DNA of 64,000 nucleotides, taken from assembly GCA_037043235.1 (NCBI GenBank), contig JAWRVZ010000024.1:5063501-5127500 (forward strand), given 5' to 3'. This DNA is from Rhodeus uyekii. Taxonomy: Eukaryota; Chordata; Actinopteri; Cypriniformes; Acheilognathidae. Each line of letters starts with the position of its first letter. Within the stretch, counting starts at the first letter, position 1. The translations under genes and the position numbers were made by a program. This document shows, piece after piece, positions 1 to 47,085 of this stretch. The notes beneath the pieces are model-generated. The model searched no databases, had not been told where the DNA came from, and saw only the letters and a list, made by a program, of their open reading frames with translations.

Positions 1-34619
<34,619 letters not shown>

Positions 34620-34701
34620 GGAGCCCACTGTAATCTCAGGGCCAAAGATGAGGGCAGGGGTTGTGAGGAAGAGAGCATCCTGGATCAAGACTGCTAGGAT
34701 T
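34620..34701 (-). other. sipa1l3: 5' untranslated part of the first coding exon, with splice acceptor
   Basis: On the minus strand a pyrimidine-rich CCCCCCTCTCACAG ends at 34702, which gives an exon start at 34701. The 82 bases before the ATG hold no in-frame stop, so a coding extension into an unseen upstream exon cannot be excluded. The first ATG (34619) has a poor context (T at -3); the next in-frame ATG (34613) has A at -3 and may also be used. One out-of-frame ATG lies upstream inside this stretch. Confidence 0.6.
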
Positions 34702-36980
34702 CTGTGAGAGGGGGGAGAGATGGACAAGCTCCACAGTGCTGTTGCTTCTTCCTCCCACACTCATTTCTTTAGTAGGAAAGGACTCACCCCTTCCCTAATT
34801 CTTCTGGACCATTTGGGAATCTGAAAGGCCACTCAAATCACAGACCTGCAAAAGGCAAGAAACAAAGAGAAACTGGCATGATTAATTTCATCTGGATACT
34901 TGTATACAACATATGAAAACATTTAATTTTGGGTTTGGGATTTTTTCTTTTTTGCTTTCCCTGATTAACACTTACTCTAAGCACTTTGGAGCCCCTACTT
35001 CTCCCAAACCTTTTTCCTAATATTACGATGTTATTTAGCTCAAAGGGATAGAAGTTTTGAGAGAGAAAAGCTGACAAACTAAAATAAGAAAAAGGGAGTA
35101 GAGAGAAAAAGAGAAATAGGTTGGTATGAGAGAGCAGAAGTGAGGTGAGCGGATTTCAGAAATGGATTTCTCATCCTCTTTTTAGGCTAATCTTTATTCC
35201 TCTTCCTGGCAGATATTCTGTATTAAACCTAAAAATATCACTTTGTATCTTTCAAATATATAGTCAAGAAAAGCATTTACCAAAATCTCTAAGCAAGCAG
35301 CTACAACACCTAGTTGTACACAATCAGCAGGAAAATATTGTTAACTACTTATATTGATGTATAACAATAAAAATATAGATTTTACTCGCAAATGAAGTTT
35401 CAAGGAATACGTTTCATTTACATGTATGCATTTCTGCATTTGGCAGACACTTTACCCAAAGCAACTCACACTGCATTCAAGAAACACATTTAACCAGGTC
35501 TTGCTTTCCCTGGGATCGAACCCATGACCTTGGCGTTGTAAACACCAATGCTCTTCTGGTTGAGCTACAGAAAAGATGTTCCATAACAAAAGCAATTGAA
35601 CAAATGACCTTTGACCTGAAGGGCACCTTGATCGCTCAGTGTAATCTTGACGTTGGACATAAAAGCGCGAACCCTAAGCCAGAAAATCTGAAAGTCAGAT
35701 GTAGGCGTTTACTTGCTAAGAAACTGTTGATCAACAGTTATGGCAAAGTTCAACGCTTATTACTGTATGTCCACACCCCCTGATACTCTAACAGGTGCTG
35801 ACAGACTTAGTAGCCAAGAAAATCATCATCCTAGTCACATGACAGCTATGACAGACGGAGTTGTTGGGTCAGCAGGGTGACGCGTCCAATTACCTGAGAG
35901 ATAGCTGATGCAAGATTAGGATTCTGCCCACATTCAGTTGAATACAAAAGGGGTTACATAACAAGGACTCTGTGCTGGATTACTGAAGGGAACTGCTGAG
36001 TGTATAATGAGGTGGTCTGTTTTACAGACTTAACCAAGAATGCACAAGCATAGGACTGTGATGCGCTCTAGATTTTGAATTAGATGCTCAAACTTTGTGA
36101 CACAGAGAAAGGCCACATGAGTCTCAGAGTCTCTCCACATGCTTCATCCCTCACTGTGAACAAATGACAAAATAAAACCGACAGAAAGTCAAAGAATAAG
36201 ACAAACACAAAAAGACAGGATACTAGGGAGAGGCAGAAGCAGAGCAAACAGAGGAGCTGGAAGAGAGGAAATCTGACAGGGTTTGCGGTGAAGGAATCCA
36301 GGGAAGAGAGCAAGAGGGAATCTGAATCCCAGTGACTCGCATTAATATGAAAGTCAGCTTGAATCAGGCTTCACTGCAGCTAAATGACTATGAAAAGCCA
36401 CTCAGCATCGCCTGTTCCTCTGTGTAACTTCACGTTATCTCCCTTTTCATTGTCTCTCACCATATCCATCTCTTCCGCTGCACTCCATCCATCCAAATAT
36501 TAGATTAAGCATCTACAGCTTTTCTCTCGGTTTGTGATAAGGTTACAGTGATGGCAATGGCAAATTAATCCATTTTTCAACAGGGTTCATTTAACTGACA
36601 TGTTTATTGATTAAAGATCTGAGTACTGGCCAAACAAAAGCAAACTATACCCCTTTCCCTCCAAGATTAAGGCATTTATCGTACACAATGTCTCTGATAT
36701 AGGCTCAATCGCTCTCCAAAATTCATTTCTCCATTTCATTTTCAATAATTCATTTCAAGGTCAGTTTCCGCTAAAGACATACATTTTGAAATCTCATTTT
36801 CTAAAAAAAATTCTTTAACATTGGGTTAAATTTAAAGTTCTAGTTATGAAACACTAGTTATGAAATAATTACTGATTATTTTACGTTTATATAAATGGAA
36901 ATTAAATTGTAATGACACACTGCTAATTCATGAAACTTATCCAAAGGCATTGTCAATATAATCTAGTTAGATCTAAAACA
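34702..36980. other. Upstream flank or long 5' intron, first part
   Basis: No coding exon is recognised. A SINE lies at 35416-35573. Bases 35600-36550 are complex sequence of average composition. Confidence 0.55.
35416..35573 (-). mobile_element. tRNA-headed SINE, copy b
   Basis: Reverse-strand head TGTAGCTCAACCAGAAGAGC with GGGTTCGATCCC, and tail GTCTGCCAAATGCAGAAATG. The tRNA-like anticodon arm is decayed compared with copy c. Confidence 0.82.
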
Positions 36981-36988
36981 GTAGTTAC

Positions 36989-37940
36989 TAGGGATGAGCG
37001 AGTACAGCATTATCTGTTTGTTTCTGTATCTGTTAACCATATGAATTATCTGTATCTGTACTCAGACTGGGTGGGGCCTAACCCGAAAGTGGGCGGGATT
37101 TAACCCAGAAGTGTTCAGGTTGTCTTGAAACAGGCGGGGCTTTAACCAGCGTGTTATTTTTAATCATGCAATTGATATGGGTTGATCAGAAAGTGTTATA
37201 TTTATTGCTGATTAGAAAACTATTTACATGACAGCATCAGCATTGAGCTTCAGATCAATGGTTTTGATCACGATAACAAACTATACACAGAACAAGTTTT
37301 GCAACAATGAATACAACACATATGGTTGCAATTATGAAGAAAAAGTAATTAACAAGACTTCATCTAAACAAACTTTCTTTTTTTAAACTTTTTATTTTTT
37401 TATGATCAGTGTGATTTTTTTTGGTTCTTTTTATTTATTTATTTTCCACACTTTTTTGCATGAAGTTAAAAAGCTGGTTAGAGCCAGCAGACGGTTAAAA
37501 AAAAATCTCAGAGAGGCAGAGACGCAAATCTAGTCGCATTCTACCAAGCACCACGTCTGAACAAACCCCACGTTTACCAGAACTCTACTGGTTAATAAGT
37601 AATTACTACAAACAAACCTGAAGCTGAAGAAACCCTAAACGCTAACGGAAAAGACCCACAAACCTGAGAGACTGAGGGAGAGACAGAGAGAAAGAGAGCT
37701 GTTCTCTTCTCAGTGTTCTGTGTGTGAGTGAGCAGAGCGGGACATAGCAAATCTGTATGTGTAGGGGAGGGGCGCTGTGACTAGCCTATCACAGAACGCA
37801 GACACAGTCAGCTACCCAATGAGGATTATTCAATCCGAGCACAGATAATGACTCGTATTACTCCTATAATACTCATACTCGGCAGAAGTGCTTTATCCGT
37901 ACCGGATACTCGTTTCAGCCGAGTTTCCGGCTCAACTCTA
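36989..37940. mobile_element. hAT element with exact 8-bp target duplication
   Basis: GTAGTTAC at 36981-36988 is repeated at 37941-37948. The termini are TAGGGATGAGC and the complement of TAGAGTTGAGC (two mismatches in 11). Inner TCTGTATCTGT and ATACTC words repeat near the ends. There is no transposase frame. The 952-bp element is non-autonomous. Confidence 0.93.
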
Positions 37941-37948
37941 GTAGTTAC

Positions 37949-40679
37949 TGACGGAGTTTGCTCTCACTGGCAGCAGTTACTGAGTTTAAACACAGAGCTG
38001 CACTGAAGGTGGCTTTCTGTTTCAGCAAATCTACAAGCACTTCAAGGTGAGTGTGTTAAAGCGTCACCCCCAACATTTGGCAGACGCTACTTCCCAAAAC
38101 TCACAGGGCAACTTCACAACATTAGCTGCAGAAATAAGTTACTTTCAAATGTAATGTTTCGTTTTCCCTCAGCCTGCAAATTCCTTGTTTTATTCAGTCT
38201 GAGTGAACTGGGAAAAGCAAGTATAAACGGTGTGAATTTAAGAATGCAGACACTTTAAAACAACACACTCCCGGGAAGCAAGCCGACCTGAAGTGCCAGA
38301 TCTGAAAACTTCAAACTGTTTTTAATTGCTCACATAGTAATTAGCACAAATTCTACTTGCTCAAACGGAGACCACACAAACACAGACAACTGAATGTAAC
38401 CAGCAGTGATTTTAACTGACTTGTCCCTCCATCAGAAATCGAAAGACAGGGTTTGGTGTTGGTTTGTGAGCCCTGGAGCTTTAAATCACACTAATTCCTC
38501 TCACACATACAATTGCAGCCTACAGCAAGTGACTCAGCTTATACCTGCCACGACAGGATCTGTCAATCACAACACAGCTTCTTTCCTCTGACGACTTCCT
38601 GTCACTTTGTTTTTAGGGTGTCAGACATGAACCCCCCTGGTGATTGCAGCTGGCCAGTGTGTGTTTAACATGGAAAGATGTGCAGTGGAGGGAGGGGGCT
38701 GTGTGTTTGATCTGCCCTATAGGGTTTACTTGACTGGGAGTGAAGGACAGAGGAAAGCTTATGATGCTGGAAATGAAAGGTGAGGTTCATGGTGAAGAGA
38801 GGAAGGTCATTACCATTTCATGAGACGCTGTTTTGGATTCGTATTAGCTTCATGTGTGCAGGCAGGGGTTAGTCATAATCCTTAAATTCAGTACAATAAG
38901 CGATGAAGGTCATAGGTGCATAAAATCCATTGTGTAAGTGAAAGCTAATCAATAAAGCAGAGAAAGCACATGCAAATATGAATTATAGATTAGAGGGGGG
39001 TCGTGTATGCATGTGGCACACGGTAGGAGTTAGCAAAACACATTCTGCATGTTCACAAAATCAACTATGGTAGTCGCTGGTCATCTGAATGACTAGTTTG
39101 TCTTATATGGAAAAATATTAGTGATGTCAGTCAAAAAAGGAAAGCTGTGTAGTTGCTATATTGTGATCAAAGACTACAAACTCTTTAATTGGAATAACAT
39201 ATACTGATTAATCTCGCACAATAAGACCATATATATGCATTAAAAAGCAAACTGATATATGTGATGTGCACAGTTTTATTTAAAGAGAACTGCAAATAAC
39301 TGCATTTCAATTTCAACTTTTTTATTATTTATATTTTGCATAATATTTACTAACGCAGTAAATAAATCAATTGAAAATAAATTGATAAAGTTGTATAATC
39401 AAATAAAACTGTAAAATAAACATTTATTCTTTAGATATCATCAAGTTCTTGTTCCGTCATTCCATTACAGTATTTTGCACAAACATGCATAAAAAGAAAG
39501 GAACAATGTAACCATTCTGGTATGTTTGTGTGCACTGGAACTAATTGTCTCAAATAAACACCAGGTAATACTAAGGGGGAATTTACACAATGTTGTTTTC
39601 AGCTCGGGACGTGACGGTGAAGAAATCTTCCCAACGGTTATTTGGCATGTGACAACACGGGAACATTTTAGAGAAGGTTGTACAATGCGGACAGCAGCAA
39701 GCCATAAAAGTTAAAACCTTCGAAATAGTTGCGTTTCTAAATTCTTCACCTGACATAAAAACAAAAAAAGTAACTAACTAGCTGGTTGTTGTTATTGGCT
39801 GACCCATCGGTAACTTTGTCATACTTATGCCAGAAAATAATGCTCTCAGGAGGCCAGCGGGTTACTAGGCAATGCCCATGTGTGCCATCTGGCTGGCATG
39901 TGATCAAACAGTGCACAGGTGTTTGGGGTTTGTGAACGTGACAATGAGAGTCATAGTACACGTGTAGTGTGAGTGTCTAAGCACAGGCCTAAAAAAAGAA
40001 CAGGATTAGTATTTTCATAAAATACTATAGAGTAAAAAATTCCGCCAAAATTGAAAAAAGACCAATTTATTCAATCATCCAAGCAACACACACATGACCT
40101 TTCAAGCCATAAAAACAAAAGATTATGTTTGGTAAAACAACGATGGCAAAATTCACACTTGAATGCCAAGAAACCAAAATCTCAGGTTGGAAGAATCCTG
40201 AAGCGGAGCGGGCAAACGAGAGGAGGAGGAGGAAGTGAATTCTGCCTAAGGGCAACAAAACCCGAAACACCAGTTTGTCCTTGAGGCTCCTAAACACAGC
40301 ATTGCAAACACACACATAGACGCACTATGTTCAGATCATTGATAGATGAGCCATTATAATGCCACACAAACACACAACACAGCAGAGGAAAAACAGGTCA
40401 GTCCACACACCAGACAAACAAATTAAGAAGTGAAACAAACAGATGAGGCTGCAGGCCTAAAAATCTCCCAGGTGTGGTGTCGGGGAGTATCCTTCTGTCT
40501 GTTTATCTCTTCAACAGTGCTCTTATACCACCAACAAACATCTCTTATTGTGCAACTCAACCAAACGCTTGTAACTGTATCCCACTAGCTGTCTTTCAGG
40601 ACCTAGAAAGCTGCCCACCTAGACACTTTTACACAACACGGGCCTGTTCAAACAATCAAGACGTTTAAATGTACCGGTG
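37949..40679. other. Gene-less sequence
   Basis: AT-rich and mostly complex. No exon, RNA gene or transposon ends recognised. Confidence 0.5.
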
Positions 40680-41600
40680 GGCCGCTCACCAAGTTTGACA
40701 GTTGAACTGAACAGTGAATGATGCTCAAAAGGCTTCTAGGTGGTGAACTTCTTGTTCTTGTTGACTCAATGTTCTGAATTGTTTCAAAAAGTGTTACATT
40801 TCAACCTGAACATTCCACAAACATGTTGAATCAAAAGTGCCAAAGTGAACATTACGACATGCTAACGATGTTCGAAAAATGCCGTCTAGGCAGTAAAATT
40901 CCTAAGTTGAGCCCAAAACCAAACAACAATTTGAACGTTACAACACGTCTATGGTGTTCACAAATGCTGCCAACAGATGGGTAATCAGCTCACTAAATTG
41001 AGTGAGTCATACATGATAAATCAAACTTTCCAAAATGTCTATGATACTCAAACAGGCCAGATAGTGATCTCACAATATTATGAGTCTGAAACCAAACGTC
41101 AATCAATCCAACATGATTCTTTGTCATCTAGGGTCAAAATAAACATATAGAATCTAATGTTATATGTTTTGTCCTGGCAGGAAGGTAACTGGGATTTGAA
41201 CCTGAAAGTGACCGTGTCAATTTGAATGTTACAGTGTTGAAAAAGTTTTCGTTTTGCGGTCAGCTCAAGTTTTCAGGGTTGAATCAAAAGCGTCAAAATA
41301 TATGTTTCAACATGTATACTATACATGCCATCTAGATAGTCTGCTAACTAGGTTTTAAATGCCAAACCAAACATACTGAATCAAACATTTCAAACTGAAG
41401 ATTTGAAAATCTAATTGAATGTGTCAAATAAAACATGCACTGAACGATTCAACACCAACAAAGTTGACAAGAAAGTATTAAATCATGTCAAACTGAACGT
41501 TGCAACCTGCCCGAGTGTGCTAGAGTCAGGTTACTAGGTTTTGAACATGTCAATCGAAATATTACAAGTCTATATTGTTCAAAATGATGTCTATGATGTG
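40680..41600. repeat. Degenerate ~100-bp repeat array
   Basis: Decayed words recur in the same order: TCAAAC(T/C)GAACGTT, ATGGTGTTCA, ATGCCGTCTAGGCAGT and GATCTCACTA, spaced roughly 90-120 bases. Two more decayed units follow at about 42440-42610, beyond the 41727-42342 insertion, so the array was probably split by it. Confidence 0.5.
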
Positions 41601-41726
41601 TCTGACACTACTACTACTGTTAACTATTACCTACCAGAAAAAATTAAAGCACTGTTTCTAGTATTTAACTGGGAAGGAGAAAAATACAATAATAAAAAAA
41701 ATATTATTATTCCAGAAACATTATTA

Positions 41727-42342
41727 CCGTATTTTCCCGCATATAACCCCCAGACGCAGATAATCCACACCCTCATATAGCCCGCGGGATTTGGGGTTTG
41801 GTGTAAAAAAAATCGCGGGCATAACCCGCATCTTTATATAACCTGCACCCATAGATTGATGAACTTTTTTGTGTAAGTTCACATTTGAATGTTGCTCGCA
41901 TGATGTCAATTATCCATAACTGTTCAGGTTCGGTACACAGTGCTTGTGCGCGAAATTCAAACAATAAGAAAACAAACAAGTCAGAATCAGAAGAAAAAGC
42001 ATCACGTCCCTTAAGCAGCGCTTCTACAGGTGTTGATCATCGGATGAGATGAGAAGAGCCCGCCCTCATGCAGCACAGCCAATCACGTCTTCTTGCATGA
42101 TTGACAGGTCAGACAGCCTATCAGCACCAGCTGTCAGAGTGAGAGTACAAGCGCCAGAGACAACAACCCTCGCAAGAAAGAAAATACAGCAAAAAAAAAC
42201 CTTACGTCCTTATGGACGTAACAAATATATTGAAATATTATTACGCGCAAAATTTTGGGATATAGCCCGCACCCTCATATAGCCCGCACCCCAGGGTTGT
42301 GAAATCTGGTATAACCCGCAGGCTATATGCGGCAAAATACGG
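41727..42342. mobile_element. 'ATAACCCGC' MITE family copy S2
   Basis: Ends CCGTATTTTCCCGCATATAA and GCTATATGCGGCAAAATACGG. Near both ends ATAACCCGC and ATAGCCCGC words are repeated many times. Left flank is TA, right TG. It is the full-length reference for the copies at 12992 and 59196. Confidence 0.88.
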
Positions 42343-42610
42343 TGATTCATATTAAATCGCTTTATTTGAATCCTTTATTATAGATGAAGTGGAGGAAAGT
42401 TACCTCTTACTTCAGCAGAGGGCAGGGCTTGACAATAAGGACTGCCTGATAAAAAAAACGTGATCAAAAGTCAAACTAATTAAATAAAACGTGCCAGCTC
42501 CAACAGAGAGCTCACTAGATTTTGATTAATCAAAGTCAAATAAATCGAAAATGCTCAGTAATGGCATCCGAGCAATGATCTCACTAGTTAAAGATGAGGG
42601 AACATACAGA

Positions 42611-44119
42611 ATAATGCAACATGGTGGATTCCCGGTTCTAGCTCGTGTATAAGCAAAGCTCCAGTACTAAGGAAGCCATGAGTTATGATGGGAAGATGGA
42701 GTGATCTGTCAGAGACCTGAGTGAGAAGTTAGCATTACCACCTGCTGCTATAGAAACAGCTAAGCTATCATTACGTGTTGTGTGTATGTCGCCGACTGTT
42801 TTTGAGAATCGGAAGACAAACACAACTGTGAAAGAAAATGACATGGCACATGTCAAAAAAATAAGCTTGATGTAATGAATTACAGTGCACAAGGTGCGAT
42901 ACAACACCCATGTGTGAAATAACAGTAGATGTGGCATGTGTGTGGCAATGCCAGCCCGCAGGCATCTACCCACTGTCTCCTCAGACAATAGAGTCAAAGC
43001 AAAACTGATGGGTACAAGCTGACAGCTGCTGCTCTTGCTTTCGTACTGCTAATACGGTTGCGCGCACACACACACACACACACACACGAATGCAGAGGCT
43101 TTGGAATGTCTCCTCGTAGTATAGGACATCAAAGGCAGACTAAGCCTGATTCATAGCTCATGAATTTCGGTTTATCTATCTCACACAGGCGTAGACACAA
43201 GCTGTTTTAGAGGGAAAGATAAAAGTGTGTGTGCGTTCCTGACCTTCATATACGCACACACACACACTCTCATTCTGAAGGGACAAGAGGAGACACGCTA
43301 CGGCACACAAACATTCCCTGCAGTGTCAAACGTTACGTCCTGACAGACTCCAGCCCATCAATACTGATCAATTCAGCTCTATTTCCCCTCCCGACTGTTG
43401 TGTGAAGGTGAAGTGTGTGTGTCTACGAGACTGGAGATGGGCTGGAAGCGGTGTGGAGCTCGGGGGGATACACACCTGCGTTTAGTTCACACTGGGTGTC
43501 TGACACACTCCTGATTCTATCAGGATGAATTTATAGCTCTGATGGCAAATCACATTACAACCCAGCGCAGTTTCACCATGACAACACATTACAGCATGCT
43601 CCACTTCATCCAATTAGGTCTGCCAAGACTCAAAATACAGCACAACGAGGCGGTGGGCAGAGAAAGGGTGTTTTGAGCCTAAAGGAGCAATATGCATGCC
43701 AGTCTAAAAATACATGTGCAAAAACACATGCTTTCAAAATCAATTAGTTGGTGGCTTCCCTGAACTAACAGGACTTAAGTACAATTAGGCGGGGTTAGGG
43801 TTCACCGGACCTCAATCAAGCCGTTACAACACCTTTACATAAGACGTATCATTCTGATATTACACACAGTGGTGGAACGGAAAAGAGTGCAGTCACTAAA
43901 TCTAGATATCTATAGTTCAATATATTTACATAATCCCAAAATTGGCATCTTAATAAACATAAGGCCTGATTTCTGCTTTCAAATATTTTTAATATAAACG
44001 CGGTTACATTTGCAAATATAAAACATTTGCATCTCAACTACATCATGCATTATATTAGGTTATATCAACTCTTTTATAATCCTATTAAAAAATCTGAGAT
44101 GTGTGTGTGTGTATATATA
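42611..44119. other. Gene-less sequence with microsatellites
   Basis: A (CA)n run lies at 43063-43087 and a shorter CA run near 43254-43266. No exon or transposon recognised elsewhere. Bases 43270-43640 are complex and non-repetitive. Confidence 0.55.
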
Positions 44120-45339
44120 CAGTACAGACCAAAAGTTTGGACACACCTTCTCATTCAAAGAGTTTTCTTTATTTTCATGACTATGAAAATTGTAGATTCA
44201 CACTGAAGGCATCAAAACTACAAATTAACACGTGCAAATACATACATAACAAAAAAGTGTGAAACAACTGAAAATATGTCAGATTCTAGGTTCTTCAAAG
44301 TAGCGACCTTTTGCCTTGATTACTGCTTTACACACTCTTGGCCTTCTCCTGAAGAGGTAATAACCTGAAATGGTCTTCACTTCACACGTGTGCCCTGTCA
44401 GGTTTGATAAGTGTGATTTTTTGCCTTATAAATGGCGTTGGGACCATCAGTTGTGTTGTGCAGGAGACAGCTGATAGTCCTACAGAATAGACTGTTAGAA
44501 TTTGTTTTATGGCAAGAAAAAAGCAGCTAAGTACAGAAAAACAAGTGGCCATCATTACTTTAAGACATTAAGGTCAGTCAGTCCAAAAAATTGGAAAACT
44601 TTGAAAGTGTCCCCAAGTGCAGTCACAAAAACCATCACGCGCTACAAAGAAACTGGCTCACATGTGGACCGCCCCAGGAAAGGAAGACCAAGAGTCACCT
44701 CTGCTGCGGAGGCTAAGTTCATCCGAGTCACCAGCCTCAGAAACCGCAGGTGAACAGCAGCTCAGATTAGAGAGCAGGTCAATAAAACACAGAGTTCTGC
44801 AGCAGACACATCTCTAGAACAACTGTTAAGAGGAGACTCAATCTGAATCAGGCCTTCATGGTGGAATATCTGATAGGAAACCACTGCTAAGGACAGGGAA
44901 CAAGCAGAAGAGACTTGTTTGGGCTAAAGAACACAAGGAATGGACATTAGACCAGTGGAAATCTGTGCTTTGGTCTGATGAGTCCAATCGAGATGTTTTG
45001 GGATGAGCCGGACCGCAGAGTGAAGGCAAAAGGGCCAACAAGTGCTAAGCATCTCTGGAAAATCCTTCAAGACTATTGGAAGACCATTTCAGGTGACTAG
45101 CTCTTCAGGAGAATGCCAAGAGTGTGTAAAGCAGTAATCAAAGCAAAAGGTCGCTACTTTGAAGAACCTAGAATCTGACATATTTTCAGTTGTTTCACAC
45201 TTTTTTGTTATGTATATAATTGCACATGTGTTAATTCATAGTTTTGATGCCTTCAGTGTGAATCTACAATTTTCATAGTCATGAAAATAAAGAAAACTCT
45301 TTGAATGAGAAGGTGTGTCCAAACTTTTGGTCTGTACTG
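44120..45339 (+). mobile_element. Tc1-like transposon, 1220 bp, both inverted ends present
   Basis: Flanking TA, ends CAGTACAGACCAAAAGTTTG and CAAACTTTTGGTCTGTACTG. Inner inverted words TTCATGACTATGAAAATTG and complement extend the arms past 80 bases. It contains a broken transposase gene. Confidence 0.95.
44509..45115 (+). pseudogene. Broken Tc1-family transposase
   Basis: Starts MARKKQLSTEKQVAIITL, then meets a stop and a frame change. The next piece has VTKTITRYKETGSHVDRP and GRPRVTSA, the paired-like DNA-binding domain and its GRPR linker. Later QKRLVWAKEHKEWTLDQW and LWSDES carry the second catalytic aspartate region. The third acidic residue region is deleted or scrambled near 45010-45110. 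Inactive. Confidence 0.92.
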
Positions 45340-45369
45340 TATATATATATATAAATTATTTTTTAAAGG

Positions 45370-45521
45370 ATTCTATGATGTATAGAAAGTTTAAAAGAAC
45401 ACCATTTAATCTCAATAGAAATCTTTTGTAACGTTGTAAATGTCACTTTTGAAAAAGCAAGAACTGATTTAATGTGTTTTGGATAAAAGCATCTGCCAAA
45501 CGCATACATGTAAATGTAAAT
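45370..45521 (+). repeat. Repeat-A fragment fused to a SINE tail
   Basis: TTCTATGATGTATAGAAAGTT to TTGTAAATGTCACTTTTG is family A. At 45456 it passes into GCAAGAACTGATTTAATGTG and TGGATAAAAGCATCTGCCAA, the tail of the tRNA-headed SINE. The join may be an insertion with a lost head or a chimera made at retroposition. Confidence 0.65.
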
Positions 45522-46929
45522 ATCTTTATATCAGACCCGTCATCTTAAATTATCAGTCGTGACCATTGAGTAAATGCATATCAGTCAACCACAAGTTCGA
45601 AAAATCCCTGTAACATTAAAGCACCTCAAAAGAGATGAGAAATCCCTGTTTTCCATACATCATTAGTGGGACAGAGCCTCGGAAGACACTGCAGATGCTG
45701 ACGCAGCAAGAAACATCAGCGTTTGAAACGGGAGCTGCACTGTCACATCTGCAACGGAGAGCCACACATTAGAAGGATTATTCAATCTGAGCCGCATGAA
45801 CATTGGTGCTATTAGTGTGACTATTTCAGTCTCTGACTTCTGAAGATTTCTGGTAAATGAGTGAGACTCTAAATACATGTACAGCAGCACAATCTCTGCT
45901 GAAACGCACTGAAACAGAGCCTTCGAGCAGAATCGCCATAACGTACGGTCTTCGTATTTACACTGCTTTGACAGAACGAGAGTCTCCTCGGCTCAACTGT
46001 TGCTGTCCCAAATACATTAAAAGCTCTTTGGGTAGTTCTTGTGGACGGTTTCCCACTCTTGCTTCCAATTCAGCATCCAGTAACCGTCCTGAGAGTTGAG
46101 AATTACAAAAGTTGGAAGGGTGACCGTGGAAACACAACATCCTGATATCGATGGCTTGCTGACAAAAATCCCTGGCTAGACAGATATTTCTGTGAATTTA
46201 GACAAGCAGTGAGTTTACAGTAGAGCCATGGTGATTTGCTGATGAATTAAAATGTGAAATGCACAGTGGGGAGTTTGTAGAGGCTGAAGGGATGCCTTTC
46301 ATGGGGGGATAATGAGGGGCAGAGGACCAAATTAATGCAAGCCAGTCAAACTAATTTTACATATTGCTACTAAAGCATCCACTGGTCACACTGTTAACAT
46401 GCTGACCCGTTGTAGCTTTTCCAAATTGTCTGCACTGCTTGCTGACACTGTAAAACGTGTCATCTGAGAATTACTAATTAAACATTAGGGCACTGAAGTA
46501 ATATAGGCAAAATCAAAAAACGAACAGGCGTGACGTCGTTTTGAATAAAATCAGGCTGTTAACCGTTTACCAAAGCAAACTATCTGAAAAACATGAACAC
46601 TCTGGAGAGATGCTTTATAGTAGGGCTGCAAAAACTAATCGATATAGTCAATTATTATCAATAATGAAAATAATAGACAACGAATTTGATTATTGATTAG
46701 TCGCATCTGTGCGCTCTGCTTGGAAACCATAAGCCAGTCACGTTTCTTTACAGTAATATATGGACAAAACGCATACCAAGTTCAATTTATTTGTTTAGCA
46801 CATTTAAAAACAGTTAAATAGTTAAAATAGTCGAAAGAAAACAGATTTAAAAAAATGGAAAATAGCAGAGGACACAAAATGAGCTGCTGTAAACATTTCA
46901 ATTCAATGTGTAAACACTTGATCGGATTA
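45522..46929. other. Gene-less sequence with a partial hAT-like end
   Basis: GTAGGGCTGCAAAAACTAAT with ATCGATATAGTC at 46622-46700 resembles one terminus of a fish hAT. The rest shows nothing I recognise. Confidence 0.5.
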
Positions 46930-47085
46930 AAGTAGCTCAAAGAGTAGAGTGTGGCGCTTGCAACGCCAAGGTCATGGGTTCGATTCCCAGGGAAAGCAAG
47001 AACTGATTAACTGTCAATGTGTTTCTTGAATGCAATGCAAGTCGATTTGAGTAAAAACGTCCATCAAATGCAAAAACGTAAATGG
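46930..47085 (+). mobile_element. tRNA-headed SINE, copy c (best preserved)
   Basis: Head AGTAGCTCAAAGAGTAGAG, anticodon-like arm TGGCG-CTTGCAA-CGCCA (5-bp stem, 7-base loop with TGC), then GGGTTCGATTCCCAGGG. The TGC triplet points to tRNA-Ala as ancestor (inference). Body GTGTTTCTTGAATGCAATGC and tail as in the other copies. Confidence 0.85.

Noticed and set aside
42683..42997. 104-residue hydrophobic minus-strand open frame
   Set aside because: No signal peptide plus gene context, no homology recognised; chance frame.
46930..47000. Functional tRNA gene
   Set aside because: Box A and B-like parts are present, but the acceptor stem is absent and the same head is joined to a SINE body and tail in four places.
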